NCBI GenBank assembly: GCA_003133405.1
Contig: PKXH01000075.1
Span: 59,430-95,962 of the forward strand
Direction: 5' to 3'
DNA length: 36,533 nucleotides
From: Acidimicrobiaceae bacterium
GTDB lineage: Bacteria > Actinomycetota > Acidimicrobiia > Acidimicrobiales > RAAP-2
Shown: one piece after another, positions 1 through 7,238 of the stretch
Layout of the letters: each line of letters starts with the position of its first letter
Numbering within the stretch: the first letter of the stretch is position 1
Notes under the pieces: generated by a model
What the model saw: only the letters and a program-made list of their open reading frames with translations
The model's database searches: none
What the model was told of the DNA's origin: nothing
Program-made: the position numbers and the translations under genes

Positions 1-650
1 TTGCGCAGTCCGTCGACGGTCTCGCCGCTCGGTGGCTCGACGGCCCAGATCTGAACCTCAGGACGATGTTCCTTCAAGAAACGTCCGACGCCCATCAACG
101 TGCCCGACGTTCCCAGACCGGCGACGAAGTGTGTGATCTCGGGCACGTCGGCCAAGATCTCGGGACCGGTCGTCGCGTAGTGCGCGAGGGGGTTGGCGGG
201 ATTGGCGTACTGATAGAGAAAGATCCACTCGGGGTGCTCACTACTCAGGGACTGGGCGAGACGCACCGCGCCGTTCGATCCCTCGTTGCCCGGCGAATCG
301 ATGATCTCGGCGCCAAAGGCCACCAACAGTTGTCGCCGTTCGGGCGAGACGTTCGTGGGCAGGACGACCTTAAGGTGGTACCCGCGCAGGCGACAGACCA
401 TGGCCAGGGCGATGCCGGTGTTGCCCGAGGAGGGTTCGAGGAGGGTCTGATCGGCCCTACCCGGGATCAAGCGGCCGTCACGCTCGGCCGCGTCGACCAT
501 CGAGAGGGCCACGCGGTCCTTCACCGATCCGGCAGGGTTACGCCCTTCGAGTTTGGCGAGAATTACAACGTTGGGCTGGGGTGAAAGAGCGCTCACGTCG
601 ACGATGGGCGTATTGCCGATCAGGTCGAGCACTGAGGCGTAACGCGTCAC
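1..650 (-). CDS. cysM: Cysteine synthase CysM (O-phosphoserine/CysO-dependent type), 3' part outside window
   Basis: A PLP-dependent enzyme of the cysteine synthase family; it would condense activated serine with sulfur delivered by the thiocarboxylated carrier CysO. About 216 residues are present and the C-terminus is cut by the window edge. Visible motifs are the PLP lysine in NPAGSVKDR (about K44), the substrate loop EPSSGNTGIALA (about 72-83) and the phosphate-binding GLGTSGTLMG. The N-terminus (VTRYASVLDLIGNTP) resembles mycobacterial CysM. The start is a GTG whose first base is the last base of the cysO TAG stop, so the two are translationally coupled. Gene order mec-cysO-cysM matches Mycobacterium, which supports the CysM rather than CysK assignment; use of O-phosphoserine is inferred from this context, as the C-terminal specificity region is not in the window. 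Confidence 0.93.
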   Translation of the reverse strand, partial: MTRYASVLDLIGNTPIVDVSALSPQPNVVILAKLEGRNPAGSVKDRVALSMVDAAERDGRLIPGRADQTLLEPSSGNTGIALAMVCRLRGYHLKVVLPTNVSPERRQLLVAFGAEIIDSPGNEGSNGAVRLAQSLSSEHPEWIFLYQYANPANPLAHYATTGPEILADVPEITHFVAGLGTSGTLMGVGRFLKEHRPEVQIWAVEPPSGETVDGLR

Positions 651-931
651 TACCAGAGGCCGCCCGCGACCGCGGGAAGGAGCGTGATCTCATCATTATT
701 TGTTATCAACGCGTCGACGCCGCCGAGGTAGCGAACGTCGTCATCGTTCACGTAGACGTTCAAAAACCGGTGCAAGGTCCCGTCGTCATTGAGGAGCTGG
801 CCCTTCACCGCGGGATACGTCGTCGTCAGTTTGAAGAGGACTTCACCGACCGTCGAACCTTCGACGGCGATGACGCTCGCGCCCCCCATGGCGGGACGAA
901 GAACTGTGGGAACTCGTAGTACAGCCGGCAT
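650..931 (-). CDS. cysO: CysO, ubiquitin-like sulfur carrier protein with C-terminal Gly-Gly-Leu-Trp
   Basis: A 93-residue MoaD/ThiS-fold protein that carries sulfur as a C-terminal thiocarboxylate for CysM. Characteristic stretches are FLNVYVNDDDVRYLGG in the middle and ITLLPAVAGG near the end, closely like mycobacterial CysO. The reading frame does not stop after the diglycine: two codons for Leu and Trp follow before TAG. A free Gly-Gly terminus is needed for adenylation and thiocarboxylation, so this is best read as a precursor that must lose LW. The JAMM metallopeptidase gene mec lies directly upstream. ATG at 931 has a good AGGAG ribosome site five bases upstream. The stop overlaps the cysM GTG by one base. 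Confidence 0.93.
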   Translation of the reverse strand: MPAVLRVPTVLRPAMGGASVIAVEGSTVGEVLFKLTTTYPAVKGQLLNDDGTLHRFLNVYVNDDDVRYLGGVDALITNNDEITLLPAVAGGLW

Positions 932-1023
932 GACTCCTCTTTCGACTCCTGGCCAATTCCTGACCTACTAAGTCAACATTAGCGCCTGGGGACTAAGTCG
1001 TGTCAAAAAAGTTCCACTTTCGC

Positions 1024-1425
1024 TCAGTCCACGACCTCAATCGCTTCGGGGGTCACGCTGCCATCCAACACCCGAAAGCTTTGAAGTTCGGCCGGCACGT
1101 CGCGCAAGGAGACGATGACGTAGTGCCACGAGGGATCAGGGGCCTGAAGGATATCCGTGGGGCTCGGGTAGGCCTCGCTGTGGTTGTGCGAGTGGAACAC
1201 ACCGAGTACTTCGATGCCCTCTTGGTCGACGCGACGGAAAGCGCGCAGCAGCACTCCAGGGTCAATCTCGTAGACCTTGGCTGAATCAGCGACGTTCGCA
1301 CTAGCCAAGACGTCAACGACCTTGCCGTCGGGAGTGCCAATCAGTAGCCCACAACCCTCGTTGGGCAGAGCACGAATGCACGCCGCGACGATGGCGTCGT
1401 GGTGCAAGGAACTCAGAGTAAGCAC
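1024..1425 (-). CDS. mec: Mec, JAMM/MPN metallopeptidase of the CysO pathway
   Basis: A 133-residue zinc metallopeptidase of the JAB1/MPN (JAMM) family. The complete motif is present: Glu23 in PNEGCGLLIG and H78-S-H80-x7-S88-x2-D91 in FHSHNHSEAYPSPTD. In Mycobacterium tuberculosis the homologue releases cysteine from the CysO-cysteine adduct made by CysM. Here it may also trim the Leu-Trp dipeptide from CysO (inference). It is first in the leftward mec-cysO-cysM unit, with about 90 bases before cysO, and starts with GTG at 1425. The promoter must lie in the roughly 58-bp gap shared with divergent smpB. Confidence 0.92.
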   Translation of the reverse strand: MLTLSSLHHDAIVAACIRALPNEGCGLLIGTPDGKVVDVLASANVADSAKVYEIDPGVLLRAFRRVDQEGIEVLGVFHSHNHSEAYPSPTDILQAPDPSWHYVIVSLRDVPAELQSFRVLDGSVTPEAIEVVD

Positions 1426-1483
1426 GCAGTCACCCTAGCGACCACCAATCAAAGCGTTGTATTCGCCTCACTACGCTTAGTGC

Positions 1484-2005
1484 GTGGCACGAGCCAAGCA
1501 GATCCAAGAACGTCGCGCGAAGAAACGTGAGGGGGCCGACAGTGGTGACCGCGTAGTCGCCACCAACCGTCGCGCCCGACACGACTACGAGATCATCGAA
1601 ACCCTCGAATGCGGCATCGTGTTGACCGGCTCAGAAGTGAAGTCCCTGCGAGACGGCAAGGCACAGATCGCGGAGAGCTACGCCCGGGTCGATGACGACG
1701 AGCTCTGGCTCTTTCAAATGCATATCCCCCCTTGGAGCTACGCCGTTGGATTCGGCAGTCACGACCCGGACCGGAAGCGAAAGCTTCTCGTGCACCGGCA
1801 CGAAATCGATCAGTGGCGTCTGAAAGTGGAGACCCAATCCCTCGCAATCGTGCCACTGAAGCTCTACTTCAAGGAAGGTCGCGCGAAGGTGGAACTGGCT
1901 CTCGCCAAAGGTCGCAAGCAACAAGACCGCCGTCAAGCGCTCGCCAAGCGCGACGCGGAGCGTGAAATTGCGCGAGCTGTTCGTCACGTCGAAAAATACG
2001 GTTGA
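1484..2005 (+). CDS. smpB: SsrA-binding protein SmpB
   Basis: SmpB binds tmRNA and places it in the A site of stalled ribosomes for trans-translation. The 173-residue protein has the expected pattern: a short basic N-terminus, NRRARHDYEIIETLECGIVL, TGSEVKSLRDGKAQIAESYA, a central OB-type barrel (LFQMHIPPWSYA, RKRKLLVHRHEI), and the C-terminal basic tail KGRKQQDRRQALAKRDAERE that enters the mRNA channel. Start is GTG at 1484. The gene sits immediately before its RNA partner ssrA (gap of about 86 bases), a common arrangement. It is a little longer than the typical 155-165 residues because of the N-terminal extension. Confidence 0.97.
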   Translation: MARAKQIQERRAKKREGADSGDRVVATNRRARHDYEIIETLECGIVLTGSEVKSLRDGKAQIAESYARVDDDELWLFQMHIPPWSYAVGFGSHDPDRKRKLLVHRHEIDQWRLKVETQSLAIVPLKLYFKEGRAKVELALAKGRKQQDRRQALAKRDAEREIARAVRHVEKYG

Positions 2006-2091
2006 TCCAAGAGCAAATAAGGTCGCACGCACGCACTCTGGAACTTCGACGGTACACTTATCAGGCGACCATCTGGGTCGTGAAGTGACGA

Positions 2092-2438
2092 GGGGGTGAT
2101 TGGTTTCGACGACAGTCGTCGCAGTGAAAGAAGCGAGCCGTGGTCTCCGGAGCCACGTTAAAGAGCCGGAAACAAAAAATAAACGCCAAGCCTCAGCTTG
2201 CGTTTGCTGCTTAGGTAGCAACATCCGCCTAGACCAAGCCCTGCGGTTTAGTACACGGGTGTCATAAAGTAGGGCTTACCGACGTGGTTCGTTAGTGATC
2301 GTGTCGGGACAATTCAGCTAACTACGGAACGCCACCGGCGCTGACAACAGTGACGCTCCCGACAACCTCCTGCCAGCTGCGCTCGGAGAAGGTTCACTAA
2401 GAAGCTGGCGGACCTGGGTTCGATCCCCAGCACCTCCA
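2092..2438 (+). ncRNA. ssrA: Transfer-messenger RNA (tmRNA)
   Basis: The 5' end GGGGGTGATTGGTTTCGAC and the 3' T-arm and acceptor (GGGTTCGATCCCCAGCACCTCC, here read in two parts) are diagnostic of tmRNA. The seven-base acceptor pairing GGGGGUG/CACCUCC, with one G-U, fixes the ends at 2092 and 2438 (discriminator A). CCA is not encoded. The tag frame most likely resumes at GCC 2185 and reads Ala-Lys-Pro-Gln-Leu-Ala-Phe-Ala-Ala before TAG at 2212-2214. It would mark stalled nascent proteins for degradation, with SmpB encoded just upstream. The resume codon is inferred from the upstream AAAC and the terminal Ala-Ala-stop, not proved. Confidence 0.96.
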
Positions 2439-2440
2439 CG

Positions 2441-2481
2441 AAAACACGATGCCCGCACGTCTAGTGCGGGCATCGTGTTTT
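2441..2481 (+). terminator. Rho-independent terminator after ssrA
   Basis: A perfect 18-bp inverted repeat (2441-2458 with 2464-2481) with a 5-base loop. The stem is GC-rich in the centre, with AAAA at the left base and TTTT at the right, so it can work from either strand. It begins two bases after the tmRNA 3' end and closes the smpB-ssrA unit. Confidence 0.92.
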
Positions 2482-2483
2482 AA

Positions 2484-2708
2484 CTACGAACACGAAGTCA
2501 GCTGCGAAAAGTCGCCCAAAGTATTCGGCAGAGTTACGCACACGTAGGTCTGAGGACTGCTTCTTCCGAAAATGTACGCCAACGCCTCAGTCCCGTTGCC
2601 GTACGTCTGTCCAGCATCGAGTCCTACGTTGCCGTACGAAGGCGGAAACATCTTCTCCCCCTGAGCACCCATGGTCTGACCCGGGGTACCGGAAACCTGA
2701 TCGACACC
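2484..2708 (-). other. In-frame open tail after the esterase stop (possible gene remnant)
   Basis: Between the tmRNA terminator and the esterase stop lies a 75-codon open frame in the same frame as the esterase. An ATG within it (2672) would give 62 residues ending TLPNTLGDFSQLTSCS. I do not recognise it and see no clear ribosome site. It could be a degraded gene end, a translational extension by readthrough, or chance. The base composition is less GC-rich than in the neighbouring genes. Confidence 0.2.
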
Positions 2709-4043
2709 CTAAAGCCCACTCGGAAAAGTCTCGGCGGTTTCTCCCTCATCCCACAATGGCGTTCGATCGAGCGGTTGAACGGCGGAGGTTCGATCGATAT
2801 GGATGACGGCGTCGAACTGGGTGGGCAAGTACGCGTGAAACCAGTGGCTCGCGCGCTCGGTTTCGGGCCGATAGATGACGCCAATCGCCCGTTCGAGCAT
2901 TGGCGTACGCAAGGTTGCGGGCGCGTACTCTCCGAGTCGCACGGCGAAATTGTCCGTTGGCACCTCGTGCAACGCGTCCTCGTAACTGCCCGGCAGCGCC
3001 GGGCGAACGTGCTTGCGCTCGACGGCTCCGCCCCAGTCCGAGGCCGCGGTGACCCGGCCGTGGTGTGTAGTAAAGCCGACGATAAAGCAGTCGTCGCCCC
3101 AGGTGGTGCGCGCCAACTGGCCGACGTTGAGTTCCCCGGATCTACCCATTTCGGTCGAGCGAGCGTCGCCCACGTGCGAGTTGTGCTCCCACACGACGAT
3201 CTTCGCGCGCCCAACAACGCTGCCCAGGTGCGCGTCCAGGCTACGAAGCGTCTCGGCCATGTGCTCGTCACGAAGATTCCACGACGACACCCGTCCCTGA
3301 TACATCGCGCGGTAGTACCGCTCGGCGTTGTGGACAAGTCTGGCGTTCTGCTCGGCGCAGAAGTATTCGTCCTCGGCGGCCAGACCGTCACGAGCCAGGA
3401 GCGCCTGGGCGTGCCGGCGTAGGTCGATGAGTTGGGCCACCACCTCGGTCTCGCACGACGGGACCAACCCCCTGGTCACGGCGTGACCGTACTCGGCGCC
3501 CTCGCTGCCGATCAGGTCGAAGCAGCCGTAACGCTGCCTCGCGAGCGCGGCCCCTTCGGGATCGACGACGTCGAGATAGCTCACTACCGCCTCCATGGAT
3601 GCGCGCAGGGAGTAGAGATCGAGACCGTAGAAGCGGGCCTTGTCTTTGTTGTCGACACGGTCGTTGTATTGGCGTAGCCAGGTGACGAAGTCAACGACGT
3701 CGCGGTTGCGCCACATCCACGCGGGGAAGCGCTCGAAGTCAATGAGGGACGACTCCGCGTCGGGGTCACTCGACAGGCCCAGTACGTAACGGTTCACCCG
3801 GTACGCGTCGGGCCAGTCAGCCTCCACGGCGACCGCGACGAAACCCTTCTCCTCGATAAGGCGTTGGGTGATACGGGCGCGCTCCCGGTAGAACTCGTGA
3901 CTGCCATGGCTGGCCTCGCCGAGCAGTACGAAACGCCGATCACCGATCCAGCTGAGCAACTCGTCGTAGTCGTGATCGTCGCCGAGAACCGGAACAGTGC
4001 CCTTCAGCGTCAACCCCTCGTGCGTATCTATCGTGAACGACAT
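2709..4043 (-). CDS. Erythromycin esterase family protein
   Basis: A 444-residue member of the erythromycin-esterase superfamily (COG2312-like), hydrolases built around a Glu/His active site. Visible signatures are FVLLGEASHGSHEFYRERA (E43, H46), VAVEADWPDAYRVNRY, and later VVWEHNSHVGDAR with conserved histidines. Most chromosomal members have no known substrate and need not confer macrolide resistance. ATG at 4043 has AGGAGG six bases upstream. It lies 127 bases downstream of a phosphoribosyltransferase gene on the same strand; this pairing recurs in actinobacteria and proteobacteria, where the two are sometimes fused, suggesting a common unknown pathway. Family assignment is firm, function is not. 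Confidence 0.88.
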   Translation of the reverse strand: MSFTIDTHEGLTLKGTVPVLGDDHDYDELLSWIGDRRFVLLGEASHGSHEFYRERARITQRLIEEKGFVAVAVEADWPDAYRVNRYVLGLSSDPDAESSLIDFERFPAWMWRNRDVVDFVTWLRQYNDRVDNKDKARFYGLDLYSLRASMEAVVSYLDVVDPEGAALARQRYGCFDLIGSEGAEYGHAVTRGLVPSCETEVVAQLIDLRRHAQALLARDGLAAEDEYFCAEQNARLVHNAERYYRAMYQGRVSSWNLRDEHMAETLRSLDAHLGSVVGRAKIVVWEHNSHVGDARSTEMGRSGELNVGQLARTTWGDDCFIVGFTTHHGRVTAASDWGGAVERKHVRPALPGSYEDALHEVPTDNFAVRLGEYAPATLRTPMLERAIGVIYRPETERASHWFHAYLPTQFDAVIHIDRTSAVQPLDRTPLWDEGETAETFPSGL

Positions 4044-4170
4044 GACAACCTCCTCGCTTTCGCGATAGTCACTGGGACCATCTCACTAACCAACCCGCGC
4101 CAACAGCGCGAGGTGAGTGCTAAACCACGCGACGGCCAACTCCACCTCTCGATGCGTTGCGCCGGGTTCT

Positions 4171-4890
4171 TCAAACATGAGCGTCGCCAGGATCAGCGAA
4201 GGGGAATCCACGCGAACTGGCCCGCCGAAGACATTCGACCACCTCTGAGTCGGGGGTCTCATCGAACTCTTCATACCACTGACCAACGGAGAAGGAACCG
4301 CTAGCCGCGACGAGCACCACCACCTCGTCGGCCTCCCCGCGAAACTCAGCTGCGGTCCGCGCCGAAGCCACCGGGACGGCCAGCACCACCCGAGCGGCGC
4401 CCCGGGCGCGAGCCACCCGACACGCCGCACGAGACGTCGCTCCCGTGGCGATGCCGTCGTCGACAATTAGTGCGGTTCGACCAACGAGGGACCTCGGTGG
4501 CCGATTGCCCCGAAACTTTTCAATCCGGCGCCCTAATTCGGCTCGCTCGCGTGCTTCGACAATGGCAAATTCCTTGGACGAAACATTCGTCGCGGCAATC
4601 ACCTCGTCTTCCACCACGACCACGCCGTCCTCTCCAATGGCACCCATGGCCACCTCGCGCTGGAACGGCACGCCAATCTTTCGCACCACGATCACGTCAA
4701 GGGGCAAGTTGAGCTCGACGGCCACCTCGTAAGCAACCGGCACCCCGCCACGAGGCAGCCCGAAGACAATCGCGTTCGAGAAATCGCTCAAGGTCGCCAA
4801 CCTCGCGGCCAATTGGCGCCCCGCGTCGGAACGATTAAGGAAACGGTCCAAGGACACCTCCATACCGAATCGTCTCACTATGACGTGCAT
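4171..4890 (-). CDS. Phosphoribosyltransferase-family protein
   Basis: A type I phosphoribosyltransferase-fold protein of 239 residues (COG1926-like). The PRPP-binding loop is seen in ALIVDDGIATGATSRAA, preceded by beta strands FGLPRGGVPVAYEVA and DVIVVRKIGVPFQREVAMGA. Such proteins accompany erythromycin-esterase-like or dienelactone-hydrolase-like genes; the substrate is unknown. The start is uncertain: ATG 4890 gives MHVIVRRFG before a second Met (about 4863) that begins MEVSLDRFLNRSDAGRQLA, the usual N-terminus of the family; neither has a convincing ribosome site. It probably forms a unit with the esterase downstream. Confidence 0.85.
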   Translation of the reverse strand: MHVIVRRFGMEVSLDRFLNRSDAGRQLAARLATLSDFSNAIVFGLPRGGVPVAYEVAVELNLPLDVIVVRKIGVPFQREVAMGAIGEDGVVVVEDEVIAATNVSSKEFAIVEARERAELGRRIEKFRGNRPPRSLVGRTALIVDDGIATGATSRAACRVARARGAARVVLAVPVASARTAAEFRGEADEVVVLVAASGSFSVGQWYEEFDETPDSEVVECLRRASSRGFPFADPGDAHV

Positions 4891-5027
4891 CGCGCTAGGG
4901 CCGAACGTCCTATTCGCCCATTGGTCGACGCGTCAAAATGCTTGGCAAAGCTGATGGCGGTGCCTTCGCTGAACTCCTCACGATTTAGCCCCACGGTCCA
5001 CGAGTGACGTCCCAGACCGATTCTCAA
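4891..5027. other. Intergenic region with no recognised feature
   Basis: The 137 bases between the phosphoribosyltransferase start and the NTF2-like gene stop presumably hold the leftward promoter for the phosphoribosyltransferase/esterase pair. I see no convincing promoter boxes, hairpin or RNA. Confidence 0.4.
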
Positions 5028-5432
5028 TCACCTTTGGGCTGGTTCTGAACCATTGAACATCGCAAAGACCCACTCTTCGTGCGGCTGGCGGGTGAGGACG
5101 CCGCTTAGCCGATACGGATACGTCTGCTCACCGCGGGCGTCGCCCAACACGCGCAGCGTCGCCGGTCCGACGAACCAGATGGTGTTGCCACTTTGGCGAG
5201 CGAAGAGGAGTTCCCATGTCCACAAAATCGTCATGGGCTGGGATAATATTGACTCAAAGAACATCTCTAGCTGCGAAGTCCCGCACGCGATTTCTTGAGC
5301 TTCAGAGCCAAACAGAATGGCGTCTTCAGCGAAAAGTTGCAAGATTCCAGCAAGATCCCGGGACCTGAGCAGAGATACAAGCCGCTCCAGCACGCCATTC
5401 ACGGCTTCCAGTGCCGTTGCTTCATCGCTCAC
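5028..5432 (-). CDS. NTF2-like / SnoaL-type small protein
   Basis: A 134-residue protein that looks like the NTF2/SnoaL cone fold: an N-terminal helix (ALEAVNGVLERLVSLLRSRD), then the typical AGILQLFAEDAILFGSEAQE, and beta strands ending with GVLTRQPHEEWVFAMFNGSE. Such proteins are small-molecule-binding or isomerase-like domains with varied roles. GTG at 5432 (VSDEATALE) is preferred because the frame can extend to 5504 only through a basic, low-complexity stretch that overlaps the small gene upstream. The preceding stop lies about 25 bases away, so it may be the last gene of a leftward small-protein cluster. Function is unknown. Confidence 0.6.
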   Translation of the reverse strand: MSDEATALEAVNGVLERLVSLLRSRDLAGILQLFAEDAILFGSEAQEIACGTSQLEMFFESILSQPMTILWTWELLFARQSGNTIWFVGPATLRVLGDARGEQTYPYRLSGVLTRQPHEEWVFAMFNGSEPAQR

Positions 5433-5457
5433 CGTGGTGAGTGTAAGCCTTCGCGTA

Positions 5458-5634
5458 TTAAGGCGTGGGGAGGGCCAGCGCCGTGACGAAGTCTTGTGGG
5501 GCATCGACCGTCACAATGAAACGTCGCTTCCCTCGAAGCGCCGCGCCGATCATGTGGCGCAACACGAACGGCCTCCCGTTGAAATGTTCAGCGACTTCGG
5601 GACGCCATGAACGACGCTCGACGAGCAGCGCCAA
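5458..5634 (-). CDS. Small unrecognised protein with possible TTG start (58 aa)
   Basis: An open frame lies between the HicA-like gene and the NTF2-like gene and encodes LALLVERRSWRPEVAEHF followed by NGRPFVLRHMIGAALRGKRR and ending in DFVTALALPTP. It has no ATG near its beginning; a TTG at 5634 has AAGGA about six bases upstream. The same frame is open back to the TAA of the preceding gene at 5674-5676, so it could also be a C-terminal domain separated by that stop. The composition looks protein-like (alternating hydrophobic and charged residues). I do not recognise the family. Confidence 0.4.
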   Translation of the reverse strand: MALLVERRSWRPEVAEHFNGRPFVLRHMIGAALRGKRRFIVTVDAPQDFVTALALPTP

Positions 5635-5673
5635 GGATTCCTTCGCCTCAGCCCGAATGTCAAGGTCAAAGCG

Positions 5674-5952
5674 TTAGGCCGCGGTCAGCTTCTCTTTCGT
5701 CAGTCCGAAGGAACGAAGGAAGTTGCGAACCCTCACCACTTGATCTTCCGTCAAATCGCGATTTCGATTGGAGCCAAAGGAGACGGTTTCACCTTTGATC
5801 GTCACAGCCCAGTTGCCACGGTGCGTCTCGTGGACCTCACCAAATCGTGCCAGCAGCGAGCACACGTCGTGCCACTGAATATTGTGATTCAGTGGGTGAC
5901 AAAACAACTTCTGAGCGGTGATGCGATGGTGGTGATCCAACTTGATCGACAT
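5674..5952 (-). CDS. Small HicA-like hypothetical protein
   Basis: A 92-residue protein beginning MSIKLDHHHRITAQKLF, followed by CHPLNHNIQWHDVCSLLARF and HRGNWAVTIKGETVSF. This pattern (HHR, HP, NI-W-DV-SLL, then a beta hairpin) is shared with small actinobacterial proteins that resemble the HicA/dsRBD-like fold. RNA binding is therefore possible but not shown. ATG 5952 has GGGGG six bases upstream and is chosen over TTG 5958. No HicB-type antitoxin is next to it, so a toxin role is not supported. Its TAA is followed in frame by the 58-aa open frame. Confidence 0.6.
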   Translation of the reverse strand: MSIKLDHHHRITAQKLFCHPLNHNIQWHDVCSLLARFGEVHETHRGNWAVTIKGETVSFGSNRNRDLTEDQVVRVRNFLRSFGLTKEKLTAA

Positions 5953-6008
5953 TCTCAACCCCCTCAGCGGGCTCTGAGACCTTTGGCCATCTCAGCACTA
6001 TCCACCCT

Positions 6009-7229
6009 CTAGGAGGGGCTGTCAAGGCTTGCGACGAGCTCCACATGCTCGGTCATGGGAAAGAGGTCAAATACCTGCAGAAGATTCAATGCGTAGCCGC
6101 TTCCTAAGAAAATCCTTAAGTCACGAGCGAAGGTCGCCGCGTCACACGACACGTAGATCACGCGTTTGGGCGAGCGACGAACCAGTGACGCCCCGACGCC
6201 CTTCGCCAGTCCTTGACGGGGCGGGTCCAGCACGACCGTGGAACCGGCGCGCACGGTATCGTTCACCGAACGCGGCGTGACGGACCACTCGCGGACCTTC
6301 ATCTGCGTTAAGCCCGACGCGTTGGTGCGCGCGTCGCGCACCGCGTAGGGCGACGATTCGACCGCCGTGACTCGACCGGCGGCTCCCACTCGCCTAGCGA
6401 GGGGCACGCTGAAGAGACCGACGCCACTGAAGAGATCGACCACGTCATCGCCGTCGCCGACTTTGGCCATCTCGAGCACCGCGTCCAGCAACACGGTGGG
6501 CGCGTAACGATGAGACTGCCAAAACGACATTGGACTCACCGAGAACACGAAATCGTGTACTGCGACGCGCGAGTGGGTCGATGGATCGAGCGGCGCGCCG
6601 GTCAGCGAACGAAGTTCGAAGGTGGTGCCGCGCTGGGACTCTCGACGGGCCACCGCGAAGGGTTCGTCGTCACCGATCGCCCGGAGCTCGACTTCGCTGA
6701 CCCCGCGCCACGAGTGACCAAAGGCGGGCTCGAACCTCTCATCGGCGATCCAACAGGCGTCAATGGCGACGAGGTCATGCGAGCGGGCGGCGCGAAGGCC
6801 CAAGCGACCCCCTTCGTCGACTCCACAGCGCAACCTCGTCCTTGATCCTTTCACCGGGGCTGGCGACCCACTCACCGCGACGTCGATCTCGAGCCCCGTA
6901 ATCCGGCGAAGGTGCTCGCTCACAAGCGACGCCTTCCAGGAGAGTTGGGCGTCGGGTGACGCGTGTTGAAGGTCGCACCCGCCACAACCCCCGGGGTGGG
7001 CGTACGGACACGGTGCCGCCACGCGCACCGAGCTGGCTTCCAACACCCGCAGGGCCTCGCCGCGATAGAACTTCGAGCTGGTTTCGTTCACCTGAACCTC
7101 AACCAACTCGCCCGGCAAGGAGTGGCGCACGAAGATCACCCGTCCGTCGTCGGCGCGACCCACGCCGCCACCGGTGGCGGCCCGCTCGATTCGAACAGTC
7201 ACTATCGGAAGGGCCGAATGCTCGCTCAT
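6009..7229 (-). CDS. TrmA/RumA-family RNA (uracil-5-)-methyltransferase
   Basis: A 406-residue S-adenosylmethionine-dependent RNA m5U methyltransferase. The N-terminus has a TRAM-like domain (VRIERAATGGGVGRADDGRV, FVRHSLPGELVEVQV). An iron-sulfur cysteine cluster follows (CPYAHPGGCGGCDLQHA, about 74-90). The SAM motif is VVDLFSGVGLFSVPLARR, the catalytic region VVLDPPRQG and VIYVSCDAATFARDL with the nucleophilic Cys, and the family end motif is FDLFPMTEHVE. Whether it modifies tRNA or 23S rRNA cannot be told from sequence. It is followed by 9 bases after the upstream amidotransferase gene, so the two are probably co-transcribed. Confidence 0.93.
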   Translation of the reverse strand: MSEHSALPIVTVRIERAATGGGVGRADDGRVIFVRHSLPGELVEVQVNETSSKFYRGEALRVLEASSVRVAAPCPYAHPGGCGGCDLQHASPDAQLSWKASLVSEHLRRITGLEIDVAVSGSPAPVKGSRTRLRCGVDEGGRLGLRAARSHDLVAIDACWIADERFEPAFGHSWRGVSEVELRAIGDDEPFAVARRESQRGTTFELRSLTGAPLDPSTHSRVAVHDFVFSVSPMSFWQSHRYAPTVLLDAVLEMAKVGDGDDVVDLFSGVGLFSVPLARRVGAAGRVTAVESSPYAVRDARTNASGLTQMKVREWSVTPRSVNDTVRAGSTVVLDPPRQGLAKGVGASLVRRSPKRVIYVSCDAATFARDLRIFLGSGYALNLLQVFDLFPMTEHVELVASLDSPS

Positions 7230-7238
7230 CTCGTTCGC

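Noticed and set aside
1631..2224. Minus-strand open frame across smpB and ssrA
   Set aside because: It would run through the tmRNA gene and antisense to smpB; no family resemblance.
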